Under the pieces are notes generated by a model, which was not told the origin of the DNA, did not search any database, and was given only the letters and a program-made list of their open reading frames with translations. Positions 16,876 to 27,800 of a stretch of DNA of 64,000 bases are shown here, piece by piece. The stretch is from Bacteroidales bacterium UBA2712 (lineage in GTDB: Bacteria; Bacteroidota; Bacteroidia; Bacteroidales; Paludibacteraceae). Position numbers and translations under genes: made by a program. How positions within the stretch are numbered: the stretch's first letter is position 1; each line of letters opens with the position of its first letter. The stretch lies in the NCBI GenBank assembly GCA_002354055.1, contig DEKW01000019.1, positions 96,577-160,576 on the forward strand. The letters run 5' to 3'.

Positions 16876-17949
16876 ATGAAAAATACAAATAAAACAGTGA
16901 AAAAACATCAAACATACTGGGTTTTGCTCCTCGCGATGCTCTTCAGCGGTGCGGTGAATGCAAAGGTAAACAACTATGTTGGCGCATATGCCAATGTGGG
17001 CGAATGGACCTTACTTCCATCGCAAAGTAATTATGGCCCGAGTTTCGGTGTAGCCGGAGGTGCAGGTTTTTTGTACGAGTTGCAAGCCGGAGGTACGTAT
17101 AGCCCGACGCGCTTCTTGTTCGACGTCGGTGTAGGTGCCCAGGGCGGTATGACGAGTTATATCCAATCCAGTAATATGACGGTGCCCCTGCTTAACCAAA
17201 GGGATTTGGATGACGAGCCGTTCACGTATATCTATGAGCTGCAGGATCGGCATGACCAGTATAACAACCTGGCGGTTCAGGTACCCCTCATGATCGGTGT
17301 GCAGCACCGTAAGTTCTATATGTTAGTCGGAGCTAAGTTTGTAGCGAACGTGCTGACGCGTGCTCATTCGACAGCCACCGTGAATACGTTTGGCCGTTAT
17401 ACGGATCCGAATAACCAGCTCATCTATGATGATTTCCGCAACATGCCGGACTACCAGTTCTTCGAGGGTTATAAGATGAAAGGCAGCGCGAAGGCGAGTC
17501 TGAAAATGGATGTGGATCTGAGTTTTGAGATCGGTGGTCGTTTAGGTCCGGTCTATGACGCTGTGGGCTATGACGTCCCGAAACGCAAGATCGAGTATCG
17601 TCTGGCAGCGTTTGTGGACTATGGTCTATTGGATATCCATACTAACCGCGATCTGCCGGGCCTGGTGATGCCGTCCGGCTATAACGTAGGCGAAACGGCA
17701 CCGGTGTACAACACCACGACGATGATTGATAATCTGCAGGTAAACGATATTATGTCCACTCAAACGGTTAATACAGACGGCACGGTACAACCATTCGCCA
17801 AATCGGTGAATAGTCTGATGGTGGGAATCAAGTTTACGGTACTGTTCCAGATGCCAGAGCCCGGTCAGTGCGTAATCTGCCGCGACGCGTATGGCTCATC
17901 CATTCGATCCAGGCGCAGTAGCAGCCGAGGAATGAAGTACGAGGAATAA
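16876..17949 (+). CDS. Predicted outer-membrane beta-barrel protein
   Basis: 357 residues from ATG 16876; GTG 16855 is an unlikely earlier start. A signal peptide is clear (basic start, WVLLLAMLFSGAVNA, cleavage before K). The mature part alternates polar and apolar residues as in 10-14-strand barrels. It is a paralogue of the barrel ending at 42643: both share VPL(L/M)-x-G, RKFYMLVGAKF / GRFYFLIGPKF, T-x-G-x-Y, YDDFRNMPDYQFF / YDDFYDMPNHQFI and EIGGRLG / EIGGRIG. The function is unknown; an envelope or secretion role is possible. The last 54 bases overlap the end of cdaA on the opposite strand. Confidence 0.8.
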   Translation: MKNTNKTVKKHQTYWVLLLAMLFSGAVNAKVNNYVGAYANVGEWTLLPSQSNYGPSFGVAGGAGFLYELQAGGTYSPTRFLFDVGVGAQGGMTSYIQSSNMTVPLLNQRDLDDEPFTYIYELQDRHDQYNNLAVQVPLMIGVQHRKFYMLVGAKFVANVLTRAHSTATVNTFGRYTDPNNQLIYDDFRNMPDYQFFEGYKMKGSAKASLKMDVDLSFEIGGRLGPVYDAVGYDVPKRKIEYRLAAFVDYGLLDIHTNRDLPGLVMPSGYNVGETAPVYNTTTMIDNLQVNDIMSTQTVNTDGTVQPFAKSVNSLMVGIKFTVLFQMPEPGQCVICRDAYGSSIRSRRSSSRGMKYEE

Positions 17950-18687
17950 CTCATCCTCTTTGACCTCTCGTATCTCGCCTGCTTCAGCGACGGAGATATG
18001 ACCTGTTTCTTCCGACACCACAATACATGTGGCGTCGGATTTTTCTGTTAAGCCCAGTGCTGCGCGGTGGCGAAGACCGTAATGGAGCGGGATATTCTGG
18101 TTTTTGCTGACCGGCAGGATACACGCGGCCGCTACCAACTTGCCGTCACGGATGACGAGAGCCCCGTCATGAAGCGGCGTGTTCTTGAAGAAGATATTTT
18201 CGATCAACCGTGCAGATACTTGCGCGTCCAACCGCTCGCCGGTATCGATGATCTCTTTGAGGCTGCCTCCTCCGGCAAGAACGATAAGTGCGCCGGTCTT
18301 GGTCGAAGCCATGTGTCTGCAGGCCTGGGTGATCTCGAGAATCTGCTGGCGCGAACCGGCGTCGTCTTTATTGGCGGTAGGACGAAAGATGCTCCATGAC
18401 GAGAACCGCGAGCCGATACGATAGAAGAACATACGTATCTCTTCCTGAAAGATGACAATCAGAGCGATCGCGCCTACGGAGATGATGCGGTCAAAGAGTG
18501 CGCCCGTGAGGTCCAGATGGAAGACGAAACTGACGAGGAACCAAACGAGGATAAAGGCCAAGATACCCCAGAAGAGGTTTGCAGCACCGGTCTTACGAAG
18601 CAGGCGGTAGGTGTAGTAGAGGATACCCGCCACCAGCAAGATATCAATCACATCTTTGAAACCAAAAGAGAAGGCTAAAAAATGCAT
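17896..18687 (-). CDS. cdaA: Membrane diadenylate cyclase CdaA
   Basis: 263 residues. Makes c-di-AMP from two ATP. Three N-terminal membrane helices (residues about 10-85: IDILLVAGILYYTY, LFWGILAFILVWFLVSFVF, IISVGAIALIVIFQ) precede a DisA_N domain (PF02457) with the catalytic DGA (about 174) and RHR in GLRHRAA (about 204). It starts 5 bases after folP, the arrangement usual in Bacteroidota. The C-terminus (about 18 residues) runs antisense through the end of the neighbouring barrel gene. Confidence 0.93.
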   Translation of the reverse strand: MHFLAFSFGFKDVIDILLVAGILYYTYRLLRKTGAANLFWGILAFILVWFLVSFVFHLDLTGALFDRIISVGAIALIVIFQEEIRMFFYRIGSRFSSWSIFRPTANKDDAGSRQQILEITQACRHMASTKTGALIVLAGGGSLKEIIDTGERLDAQVSARLIENIFFKNTPLHDGALVIRDGKLVAAACILPVSKNQNIPLHYGLRHRAALGLTEKSDATCIVVSEETGHISVAEAGEIREVKEDELFLVLHSSAATAPGSNG

Positions 18688-18692
18688 AATTA

Positions 18693-19436
18693 TTACTTAC
18701 TATTATTTAGTATATTATATAATGTTATCGTGCGCGCGGTATGCGCTACGTCGTGCGTGCGTAGGATAGTGGCTCCGTGGAAGAGCGTGTAGAGTTGCAA
18801 GGCCTGGGTCGCTTCCAGACAGGTCTCGGGGGTGAGTCCGAGGGGTTTATAAACCATCGACTTGCGGCTGACGCCGACGAGAATCGGGAGGTTATAGCGC
18901 CGCAGACTGTCCATCGAGCGCATGCAGGCATAGTCCAGCTCGGGCGAACCGATAAATCCGAATCCCGGATCGAGGATGAGATCAATGCCCTCCATGTATT
19001 CGGCGCGCGAAGGAAGGTCCAGATCGCCGCGGAGGGTCCATATGTACGGCGCCTCGTAGGATCGCACGAGCGAGTACATCGCTTCGCATCCTCCGGATAT
19101 ATCATTGATGATGAGCGGACCGAAGGTGCCCAAAACGCGCCGGGCTATCTCCGGACGGAAGGTATCGACGGAGAGTTGCGCTTCGGGCAAAGCCTCGCGG
19201 ATTGCCTCGAGCGCCGGCGCTAATCGTCTCCACTCGGTCTCTTCGTCCACGGGGGTACTGTTCGGCCGGGTAGAACAAGCCCCGATATCCAAAATTTCCG
19301 CTCCGTCGACGATGGCTTGCCTGGCCCACATCACAATACGGTCCGTATCCACTTTTTCGTCGGAAGGCATCAATCGCGACCCAGCGTAAAAACTATCCGG
19401 AGTCACGTTCCCTATCGCCATAATTTTCGCAATCAT
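18693..19436 (-). CDS. folP: Dihydropteroate synthase
   Basis: 247 residues, slightly short for the family (PF00809). It condenses 4-aminobenzoate with dihydropterin pyrophosphate in folate synthesis. Motifs: GNVTPDSF, DIGACSTRPNS, LSVDTFRPEIA, IINDISGG, LILDPGFGFIG, GVSRKSMV and the final ILRTHDV. The usual HMRG-type motif is seen as TLRGD. Either M1 (19436) or M6 (MAIGNVTPDSF) could be the start; the promoter lies so close to M1 that the message would be leaderless if M1 is used. Confidence 0.94.
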   Translation of the reverse strand: MIAKIMAIGNVTPDSFYAGSRLMPSDEKVDTDRIVMWARQAIVDGAEILDIGACSTRPNSTPVDEETEWRRLAPALEAIREALPEAQLSVDTFRPEIARRVLGTFGPLIINDISGGCEAMYSLVRSYEAPYIWTLRGDLDLPSRAEYMEGIDLILDPGFGFIGSPELDYACMRSMDSLRRYNLPILVGVSRKSMVYKPLGLTPETCLEATQALQLYTLFHGATILRTHDVAHTARTITLYNILNNSK

Positions 19437-19440
19437 GGTG

Positions 19441-19448
19441 CAAAGTTA
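19441..19448 (-). promoter_or_regulatory. -7 element of the folP-cdaA operon
   Basis: The minus strand reads TAACTTTG, ending only four bases before the folP ATG at 19436. A TTTG lies further up (19461-19464) but with a short 12-base spacer. This implies a leaderless or nearly leaderless folP transcript. Confidence 0.6.
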
Positions 19449-19518
19449 CTGCTTTTTTGGCAAATAATTGACGTTTTTAGTAAAAAAATACGTTTTTTTT
19501 TCATTTTTTGCTTAAAAG

Positions 19519-19551
19519 TTTGGTTTTTTTGAGAAAAAATGTGTATCTTTG
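19519..19551 (+). promoter_or_regulatory. Promoter of the GldJ/GldK-like lipoprotein gene
   Basis: TTTG at 19519-19522, 21 bases, TATCTTTG at 19544-19551, followed by a leader of about 40 bases to the ATG at 19596. Confidence 0.7.
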
Positions 19552-19595
19552 CAGGCTGAAACGTGTGCACATATAATAAACACATCAAAAATAGT

Positions 19596-21194
19596 ATGAA
19601 AAAAGTTAAGTATCTTTTGATTGTCTTGGTGGCGATGACGGCAGTTTCGTGCCAGAAACGTGAGTTGAATACCCGCGTGAGCAACACCACCGGTTGGAAT
19701 TATTTTGACCAACGTACAACTAATTTTGAGGCGAACGAAGGAGTAGGAAACGTGAACCCTATCGGTATGGTTCCTATCCAGGGTGGTTCGTTCACGGTAG
19801 GCGAGAAGGATGAGTTCCTGACAGCTCCGCGTAACAACGAGACCCGTACGCTGACGGTTAGTTCGTTCTATATGGACAAATATGAGGTGACTAACCTAAA
19901 CTGGAATGAGTATCTCCACTGGTTAGATTTCGTGTTTGGCGCAGTAGCTCCGGAGTTGGTAGATCAGGCACGTCCGGACCACAAGGTATGGCGTGAGGAT
20001 CTGGCGTACAACGACCCGTATGAGGACAACTATTTCGAGCATCCGGCGTTCTCGTTCTATCCGATTGTAGGCGTGACCTGGGAGCAGGCAATGGATTATT
20101 GCCAGTGGCGTACGGACCGTGTGAACGAGATGGCGCTGATTAATGCCGGCGCTATCGTTATTCCTCCGTTTGCTGATCTGCAGCCGACGGATGACGAGGG
20201 TTACAAAGACGAGTGGGAGCAGGAGACCGGTTACGAGATGTACTCGTATGAGGAGGTTAGCCCCGAGGATCCTGAGCAGACGGTAACGATGTACCGCCCG
20301 AGCTTCGAGTGGATCCGTGACAAGTTTGTATTCAATACCGAGAAATATCTGATGGATGATACGTATGTACCGGAGTATGGTCGTCGTCCGAAGACGGATA
20401 GCTATGGTGCGGAGCGCAAGGTGAATATCGCCGACGGTATCTTCGTAACCGGTTATCGTCTGCCGACCGAGGCGGAGTGGGAGTTTGCTGCTTACGCTCC
20501 TGTAGCCGGCGAGGATGGTTTGACCATAGAGGGTAAGGTTTATCCGTGGAGCGGTTATCATCCCCGTGATATGAGCAAGAAGAACCTGGGTCAGATGCAG
20601 GCTAACTTCGTTCGTGGTCGTGGCGATATGATGGGTGTCAGCGGTGCGCTGAACGACCGTCGTGTGATCACCAACCCGGTGGATGAGTTTGCTCCGAATG
20701 ATTTCGGTCTGTACAACATGGCCGGAAACGTCAACGAGTGGGTGATGGATGTATATCGCGAGACGACCTATCAGGAGACCAGCGAGTATAACTCCTACCG
20801 TGGTAATATCTACAGCCGTCCGGTGCTGGACGAGAATGGTAAATTCGAGATGGACTCTGTGGGCCGTGTCAAGATCACCTGGGGAAAGGAGGATGATAAG
20901 CGTGACGTGCTGGACGGCGATTTCGCCAGCCTGATCGATACCGATTATCCGCTGGATACCGTAGGCGTAGCTAACCTGAGCGAGGTGAAGACTGACCCGA
21001 CGGATATCCTGGCTCCGCGCGTAACGAAGAAGAGCCGCGTGTATAAAGGTGGTTCGTGGGCAGACCGTATCTATTGGTTGAACCCCTCTACCCGTCGTTA
21101 CATGGATCAGGATAAGGCTTCGTCCAAGATCGGTTTCCGCTGCGCTATGAGTACGCTGGGTGACCAGATTCCCGGTACGCCGGTTCAGCGTTAA
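19596..21194 (+). CDS. GldJ/GldK-like lipoprotein (SUMF1 fold), T9SS/gliding-associated
   Basis: 532 residues from ATG 19596 (GTG 19563 would add an unlikely leader). A lipoprotein signal is clear: LLIVLVAMTAVSC with the lipid-modified Cys at residue 19. The rest is a formylglycine-generating-enzyme-like fold (PF03781): MVPIQGGSFTVGE, FYMDKYEVTN, WNEYLHWLDFVFG, GYRLPTEAEWEFAAYAP, YNMAGNVNEWVMDVY, RVYKGGSWADR and KIGFRCAMS. In Bacteroidota this architecture is typical of GldJ and GldK/PorK, outer-membrane parts of the T9SS/gliding machinery. WLDFVFG and the N-terminus favour GldJ, but the call is not certain. It is followed by gcvH after 37 bases. Confidence 0.8.
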   Translation: MKKVKYLLIVLVAMTAVSCQKRELNTRVSNTTGWNYFDQRTTNFEANEGVGNVNPIGMVPIQGGSFTVGEKDEFLTAPRNNETRTLTVSSFYMDKYEVTNLNWNEYLHWLDFVFGAVAPELVDQARPDHKVWREDLAYNDPYEDNYFEHPAFSFYPIVGVTWEQAMDYCQWRTDRVNEMALINAGAIVIPPFADLQPTDDEGYKDEWEQETGYEMYSYEEVSPEDPEQTVTMYRPSFEWIRDKFVFNTEKYLMDDTYVPEYGRRPKTDSYGAERKVNIADGIFVTGYRLPTEAEWEFAAYAPVAGEDGLTIEGKVYPWSGYHPRDMSKKNLGQMQANFVRGRGDMMGVSGALNDRRVITNPVDEFAPNDFGLYNMAGNVNEWVMDVYRETTYQETSEYNSYRGNIYSRPVLDENGKFEMDSVGRVKITWGKEDDKRDVLDGDFASLIDTDYPLDTVGVANLSEVKTDPTDILAPRVTKKSRVYKGGSWADRIYWLNPSTRRYMDQDKASSKIGFRCAMSTLGDQIPGTPVQR

Positions 21195-21231
21195 GAGAGT
21201 TTGACAGTTTAGAGATTAAAGTTTAAAAGAT

Positions 21232-21606
21232 ATGAATTTTCCTGAAAATATCAAATACACGAGTGAACATGAGTGGATCCGTGTAGAGGGCGATGAGGCA
21301 TATGTGGGAATCACCGATTATGCTCAGTCGGAGTTGGGTGAGATCGTCTTCATCGACGTGCCCACAGTAGGCGAGACGGTAGGTCAGGGCGAGGTCTTCG
21401 GATCCGTTGAGGCCGTGAAGACCGTGAGTGATCTGAATATGCCGGTATCGGGTGAGGTGCTGAAGTTGAACGAAGAGTTGGACGCAGCGCCGGAGTTGGT
21501 CAATAACGACCCGTACGGCAAGGGATGGATCATCAAGATCAGCGTCAAGGATGCATCGGAGCTGGATAAGCTGATGGATGCAAAGGCCTACGAGGCAAGC
21601 CTCTAA
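21232..21606 (+). CDS. gcvH: Glycine cleavage system H protein
   Basis: 124 residues, full length. The protein carries the aminomethyl group on a lipoyl arm between the P, T and L proteins. The lipoylation site is K63 in SVEAVKTVSD, and YTSEHEWI, YAQSELGEIV and NNDPYGKGWI are typical. The other gcv genes are not in this window. It lies 37 bases downstream of the GldJ/GldK-like gene, and a terminator follows. Confidence 0.95.
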   Translation: MNFPENIKYTSEHEWIRVEGDEAYVGITDYAQSELGEIVFIDVPTVGETVGQGEVFGSVEAVKTVSDLNMPVSGEVLKLNEELDAAPELVNNDPYGKGWIIKISVKDASELDKLMDAKAYEASL

Positions 21607-21612
21607 GACCTC

Positions 21613-21630
21613 ACGCGTACGTATACGCGT
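21613..21630. repeat. Alternating purine-pyrimidine palindrome
   Basis: acgcgta-cgta-tacgcgt is an inverted repeat in which every base alternates purine and pyrimidine over 18 bases, just after gcvH. Similar alternating runs occur at 59170-59196 and 59383-59402. Confidence 0.6.
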
Positions 21631-21640
21631 AAATAAATAA

Positions 21641-21668
21641 GGAGAGTACCCGCAAGGTGCTCTCTTTT
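21641..21668 (+). terminator. Terminator after gcvH
   Basis: Imperfect stem of gagagtacc and ggtgctctc around cgcaa, followed by a T-rich run. A second A/T-rich hairpin (aaaagtga...tcactttt) lies at 21692-21716. Confidence 0.75.
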
Positions 21669-21727
21669 GTTTTATGTAATCTTTACTTTACAAAAGTGAG
21701 AAAATAATCACTTTTTTGCGCTTTTTG

Positions 21728-21758
21728 TTGCGTATATCACGAAAAAAGTGTAAATTTG
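21728..21758 (+). promoter_or_regulatory. Promoter of the 3327-residue surface protein
   Basis: TTG at 21728-21730, 20 bases, TAAATTTG at 21751-21758, about 60 bases before the ATG at 21818. Confidence 0.7.
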
Positions 21759-21817
21759 CGCCAAATTTTTTGTTTTTAGTAGCAGTTAGACAAAAATCAT
21801 TAATTATTTATAAAGTT

Positions 21818-24800
21818 ATGAAGAAACATTTACTCATGTTTTTGGTAGCTGTGACGGCTGCGACAATGAGTCTCAACGCCCGCGTGGTCTTGATTGACGA
21901 GGGTTTTGAGAATGGTATTCAGGAGTCCGTATGGACCCAGGTTTTCGTAGCGGGCGAGATGCCATGGGGCGTTGAGAGCGTGGAGGAGAACCTGATGTGG
22001 CCGAGCACGGTGGTAGAAGGTACTCATCGTGCTTATTTGCGTAATAACACAGGAGAGACGCAGGGTTACCGAACTCGTCTCGTTAGCCAGGTGATGAACC
22101 TCAGTCCGGCGAAGGTCTACCTGCCGTCCCTGTCGTTCTGGTATGCGAATCCCAAATGGGGCGCAGACCGTGATACGCTGCGTGTGTTATACCGCACTAA
22201 CTCGTACTCGGCATGGAAGACGATGGCGGAGTTGAGCTCCACCGGATCCGACTGGCAGTATGTGAAAATGCCGTTGCCGGAAGTCAGCGCTACCTACCAG
22301 ATCGCCTTTGAGGGAAAAGATAACTTAGGCCGTGGTATTGTGCTGGACGACATCAAGTTGCAGTCTGCGCCGGATTGTACGATCCCGGCGGATATCGCAG
22401 TGTTCAATAAGGGTGCAGGAAAGGTGAATATCGCCTGGACGGCCAGCTGGGATGCAAACTACTTTGAGGTAATCGTTTCGAAAGATACTATCGAGCCGGA
22501 CCGTATTGAGGAGATCGAGGCGGAGACGCCGGAGAAGATCGCCTACCATAGCCAGGTGTCCGGTGCCCAGCAGAACTGCGATGTGGTTCTGGAGAGCGGT
22601 GAGTTCTACCTGGTGTATATCCGTTCCATCTGCGATGATGAGAATAGCGCATGGAGCAGCGAGGCTACGGAGGAGGGTCCGTTCGGATTCCGCGTACGTA
22701 TGACCAAACAAGTGCCGTTCACCGAGCAGTTTAACTACGCTTCCGGCGTGCTGCGCGACGAGGACTGGAGTTGGGGTGGTAATACGGGCAATACGAACCC
22801 GTATGTCAACTCTTCGACGAAGGGTAACGCACGTGCATACTACTCGCCGGATACAACGGCAGCCGTGATTTTCTCAGGCGGAACAACTACTTCGCCTTCA
22901 ACCTTCATCCCGGCGGACCGCTATGTCTATATGGCTACGCCGGCGTTGACGGATTCGACGAACGATGATTTTCAGGTGAATCAGTGTCAGGTACATTTCT
23001 GGAGCACGGTCTATACGAATACGGGTCGTCAGAACGGCCGCGGTATCATCGTTGGTGTGATGGATGACCCGGGTGATATCACTTCTTTCCAGCCGGTAGA
23101 TACGATCACGGTCTGGGGCAATAAGGAATTCCAGGAGAATATCGTGGACCTCGGTTCGTACCAGGGTACCGGTGCATACGTGGCTTTCGTGAGCCGTTTT
23201 GACCGTCAGAATTTATTCTACATGGATAACCTGACGATCGAGTATCGCAAGGATGTCAACAAGGTAACCGAGATCTCCGTCAATCCGCGTGATACGTATG
23301 CCGATATCACTTGGAAAGGCAACGCCGCTTCGTACGACGTGCTGGTCACGAATGCGGAGGTTAACCCGAATAACCCGGCTCAGGAGGCGATTGTCGATCA
23401 AGCTACGGTGACAACTAATCATTATCAGTGCGACCAGTTGGAAGCCGACCATAGTTGGAACAGACCGTACTATGTGTATGTCAAAGCAGCCGGTACGGAA
23501 TGGTCTTACCGCTATCCGTTTGTGACGGTAGCACCGATGCGCGAGATCCCGTACTCCTTTGATTTTGAGGCAAGTACGACTACGAAATATACCATCCCGG
23601 GCGTCTCGGGACAGTTTGCAGAGGGCTTGGGTATTTTTGGCAACAGCGGAACGTACCCGGCAGTGTACGTCAGCTCGGCGAACAGCTATGGAGGTTCGGG
23701 ACATCTGTTCCTCAGTAAGCGTGGCGGTACGGATGCCTGGATTACGCTGCCGATGGTTGAGGACCTGAGTGCAGTACAGGTGAAGTTCTTCCTCAGTGGT
23801 GGTGCTACCTTTGACCAGGCGCATGCCACGGTCGGCGTGATGTCCAATCCGATGGATATCAACACCTTCATTCCGGTCTCGCACTTCACGCTGAATGCCA
23901 CGGGCTATACGCGTTGCTATGCGAACTTCGAGAACTACTCCGGTCCGGATGGTGTGATCGCCATCCTTTGGGATGATGTGAAAAAGATGAGTGAGAACAC
24001 GATCAACTATATCGATGCAATCATTGTTGAGGAACTATCGGATTGTGTGCCTCCGACGAATATGGAACTGCAGATAGAGCCGGATTCCATATCTGTAAGT
24101 TGGGAGACCTCGCAGTCGGAAGAATGGGAGTTCTTTCTCTCTCGCGTGGCTATCAAAGAGTCCGACCGTGTAAACAAGACGAAAGAGCAGATTGCGGCTA
24201 TGACCGGTGTAGCGGTTGCTGAGACCTTGAGTTGGCCGGATCACACGACGAAGCCGCAGTTCGGTTTCGGCGGGCTTACTCCACACGCGAATTACTACCT
24301 CTATGTCCGCGCTACTTGCGACATGGATTGGTGGAGCGAGACAATGTTCTCTACGCCTTGCCGCGAGGAGACGTTCCCGTACAAGGAGATGTTTGAGAAC
24401 TACAACCTCGGTGGAACCACGGCGGGTTGTTGGCAGTTGGCAGATTACCTCGGTGTAGGCTATCCGTCAATCTATAATGTAGGTTCTTCGACCTCAACTA
24501 ACAAAGCGCTGAACCTCTATTCGTCCGGTACGATCCATCGCTCGATAGCGATTCTGCCGGCGGTAGAAGGAAATCTGTCGAATATGTTGCTTTCGTTTGA
24601 CGTACGTTCTTTCTCTTCGTCTCCCGGAGTGGTGATTGTAGGTACGATGGAGGATATCGAGGACCAAAGCACCTTCGTGCCGTTCGATACCATCCAGGTG
24701 AGTGGTACGGCGTTTAAGAAAGCACGTTTCATCCTCTCTAATTATGAGTTGGCGTACAACCAGATTGCCATCACTTCGGGTCTGGGTAGCCTGATGATGA

Positions 24801-27800
24801 ATAGTGATGTGCTGATTGACAATGTGGAGCTGAAGGACCCCTCGTGTATCGAGCCTTATGACTTCCATCAGCCGACGTATGCGCCGCATGATATCAATCT
24901 GACTTGGAGCGGTACGACCGACAACGATACCTGGGAGGTAAAAGTATTGACGGCTAACGTCGCTACTATTGCTATCAAGAATGGTACGTATGATCATTCG
25001 TTGGCGATTGTGGACGATACGCTGGTGGTTGGCAAGAACTTCCAATTGGGAGGTCTCAGGGCGCAGAGCACCTATTATGTCTATGTCCGCGGTCTGTGCG
25101 GTGACAGCACATGGGTCAGCACGCCTGCTACGACCTCTTGCGAGCTTCTGGATCCGACAAGGGCGAACAAAGAGACGTTTGAATCCTATTCCTCCGGCAC
25201 GGGCTCGGTACCGAACTGCTGGTATAGCGGCAACGGATCTGCGGATGCTACCGATTCCTATCGGCCGTATATCTATAATTCTTCTACATACTCCTCTTCG
25301 GGCACCCGTACTTTCCGCATGTATGGCTATGACTATTATGACTACACCCCGGCGTATATCGCTTCGCCGGAGATCAAATGCGATAGTCTGACGCAGATCA
25401 TGGTGACCTTCAATATGTACTCCGGTTCTTCGTATAGCTGGTTACTGGGCGTGATGAGCGATCCGTATGATCTGAATACGTTCGTTGTGATCGACTCGAT
25501 AGGCGGTACGGGCCAGAGTGTACAATACTCGTACGATCTGAGTGAGTATGCGGGCCTGATTCCGAGCACGGCTAAGTATATCGCTTGGCGTACGCCGTAC
25601 GGCGAGACCTCGTATGCGTACCTGGATGATGTGTCGTTCATTTCGGTAGCTTGTCCGTTGACCAAGCCGTCTATCTCTGAGTTGACCGGATCGAGTGTCC
25701 GCATCAGCAGCGGTCTCAGAACGAGCGATAACTGGATAATACTGGTGACGAATCATCTGGTCAGTGAGGAGGACCTCTCCGACGACGATTATCATATACC
25801 GGCGTCGTGGATCGTTTATCAGGACACGGTCTCTACTCGCTCGAAAGAGATCTTCGGTCTGCAGGGCCAGACGAAATACTATGTGGCTACCACCACTCTT
25901 TGCGACGATGCCCAAGCGCCATGGAGCACGCTGTCGTTCATGACGCCGTGTGTGGCAAGAACGCCGGAGGCTTTAGGCACCGTGACCTTCTCTGCGGAAG
26001 AAGGCTTCGAGACCGGTACGGGCGGTGAGACGCCGTGTTGGACGGTTGGAAGCAAGACGCAAAATGCTTCTTCCTCCTATATCCCGTACATCGATGACGC
26101 CTCCAGCACTATGCACAACGGCAAGAACTACCTGAAGTTATATGACTATGTATCTTCTTCCTCCAGTTATGTAGGCGCATATGCCATCATGCCGGAGTTG
26201 GATGTGGATTCGATTAGCAAGTATCAGGTGAACTTCTGGGGCCGCAGCAATAACTCCTCTTCGAATAACAACCAGGTGATCGTAGGTGTCATCAGCGACC
26301 CGAGCGACCTCAATACCTTTGTGGCACTCGATACGCTGAACCTCAGTAAGAGCACTTGGGATCCGTATTCGGTAGGATTTGAAAACTACATGGGTGACTA
26401 CATGGGTGAGCTGGGTCGGAACATTATGTTCCTCTCGGATTTCGGTAGTACCAACTACGCGTATATCTCCGAGGTATCGGTAGAGTTGATCCCGAAATGC
26501 CGTCCTATCTCTTCTTTCACGGTAGATAGTGTTGGCGAAGATGCCGCTATCATCAGCTGGAAGGGTTATCAGGACAGCTATCGTCTCTTGTTGGCTAACA
26601 AAGCATTGGAGGAGTCGGAGAAGAAGACCTATCGCTATCTCCTGGATACGATCGTTGATCACTCGGATGACATCCTGATCACGGGTCTGCAGCCGAATGC
26701 TAACTACTATGCGTACGCCCAGGGTATCTGCGAGGATGGAGATAGTACCGCTATCTCTGTCACCTATGCGGCTATCCGTACGACTTGTCCTACGGTAGGT
26801 GGTGCGCCGCTACCGTTCTTTGATGATTTCGAGAGTTATGAGAAAGGTGAACCTTCACCCGGATGTTGGCAGATTCATTGTACAGGATCGCGTAGCATGA
26901 CCTACCACGTTGTAAGGGAGAATGCCAACTCCGGTACCAATGCGATTGATGTCTGGTCAACCTCTTCCAACGGTTGTTATATCGTTGTGCCTAAGGTAGA
27001 TGCCGATTTGGCGAACCTGCGTCTTACCTTCGATGCTTGTTCTTATGGCGGCTCGTCGTCTACGAACATGTATGTCGGCGTAATGGCGGATGTGAATGAT
27101 GTAACGACTTTCGTGTTGCTCAACACCTTCGATTTGGCGCCTACGGCTGCTTATACCCATTGCACGATGGATCTCTCCGAATACGAGCTCCCCTATGATA
27201 ACCTCGTTATCACGTCCGGTATCCCCAATGTGACGCCGAATACCTATGATAACTATCTGGATAACGTAGGTCTGGAGTATCTGGCTTCCTGTAACTCCCC
27301 GAAACTCCGCTTTGTAGGCTCGTCCTTCACCTCCGCTACGATAGCTCTCACGCCGGCAAGGGTAGAGGATTCGCAATGGCAGTTAGTGGTGATTGACGAT
27401 GATACTTATGCTACTATCGGTGATATCAACCAGTATCTGGCTACAGCAACGAAGATCGATGTCAACTCGACGAACGTAGAGCTGACCGGCCTCGAGCCAG
27501 CTACCTCCTATTATATCTTCGCGCGTGCGATATGTGGCGCCAACGATCAAAGTACCTGGACGCGTAACCCGCTCAAGATCAGTACCCAGTACTATTTCGC
27601 GGAGAATTATTTCTTCGGCTTTGAGAAGACCGGCGAACTCTGGGAGCGCAGTCCGTATTCCGAGAGCGACAACTACTATCTCCATCCGGCGCTGAAGTCC
27701 GGACGCGACTCCGTGGGTACAGATATTCAGTCTTATCTCTATTACCCGCACAGCCGCGAGAATACCGGCGAGCTCTGGTGCGCACGTACCGGTACGGGAG

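Noticed and set aside
21716..21817. Extended N-terminus of the 3327-residue protein from TTG 21716
   Set aside because: It would place the promoter inside the gene and hide the clear signal peptide that starts at 21818.
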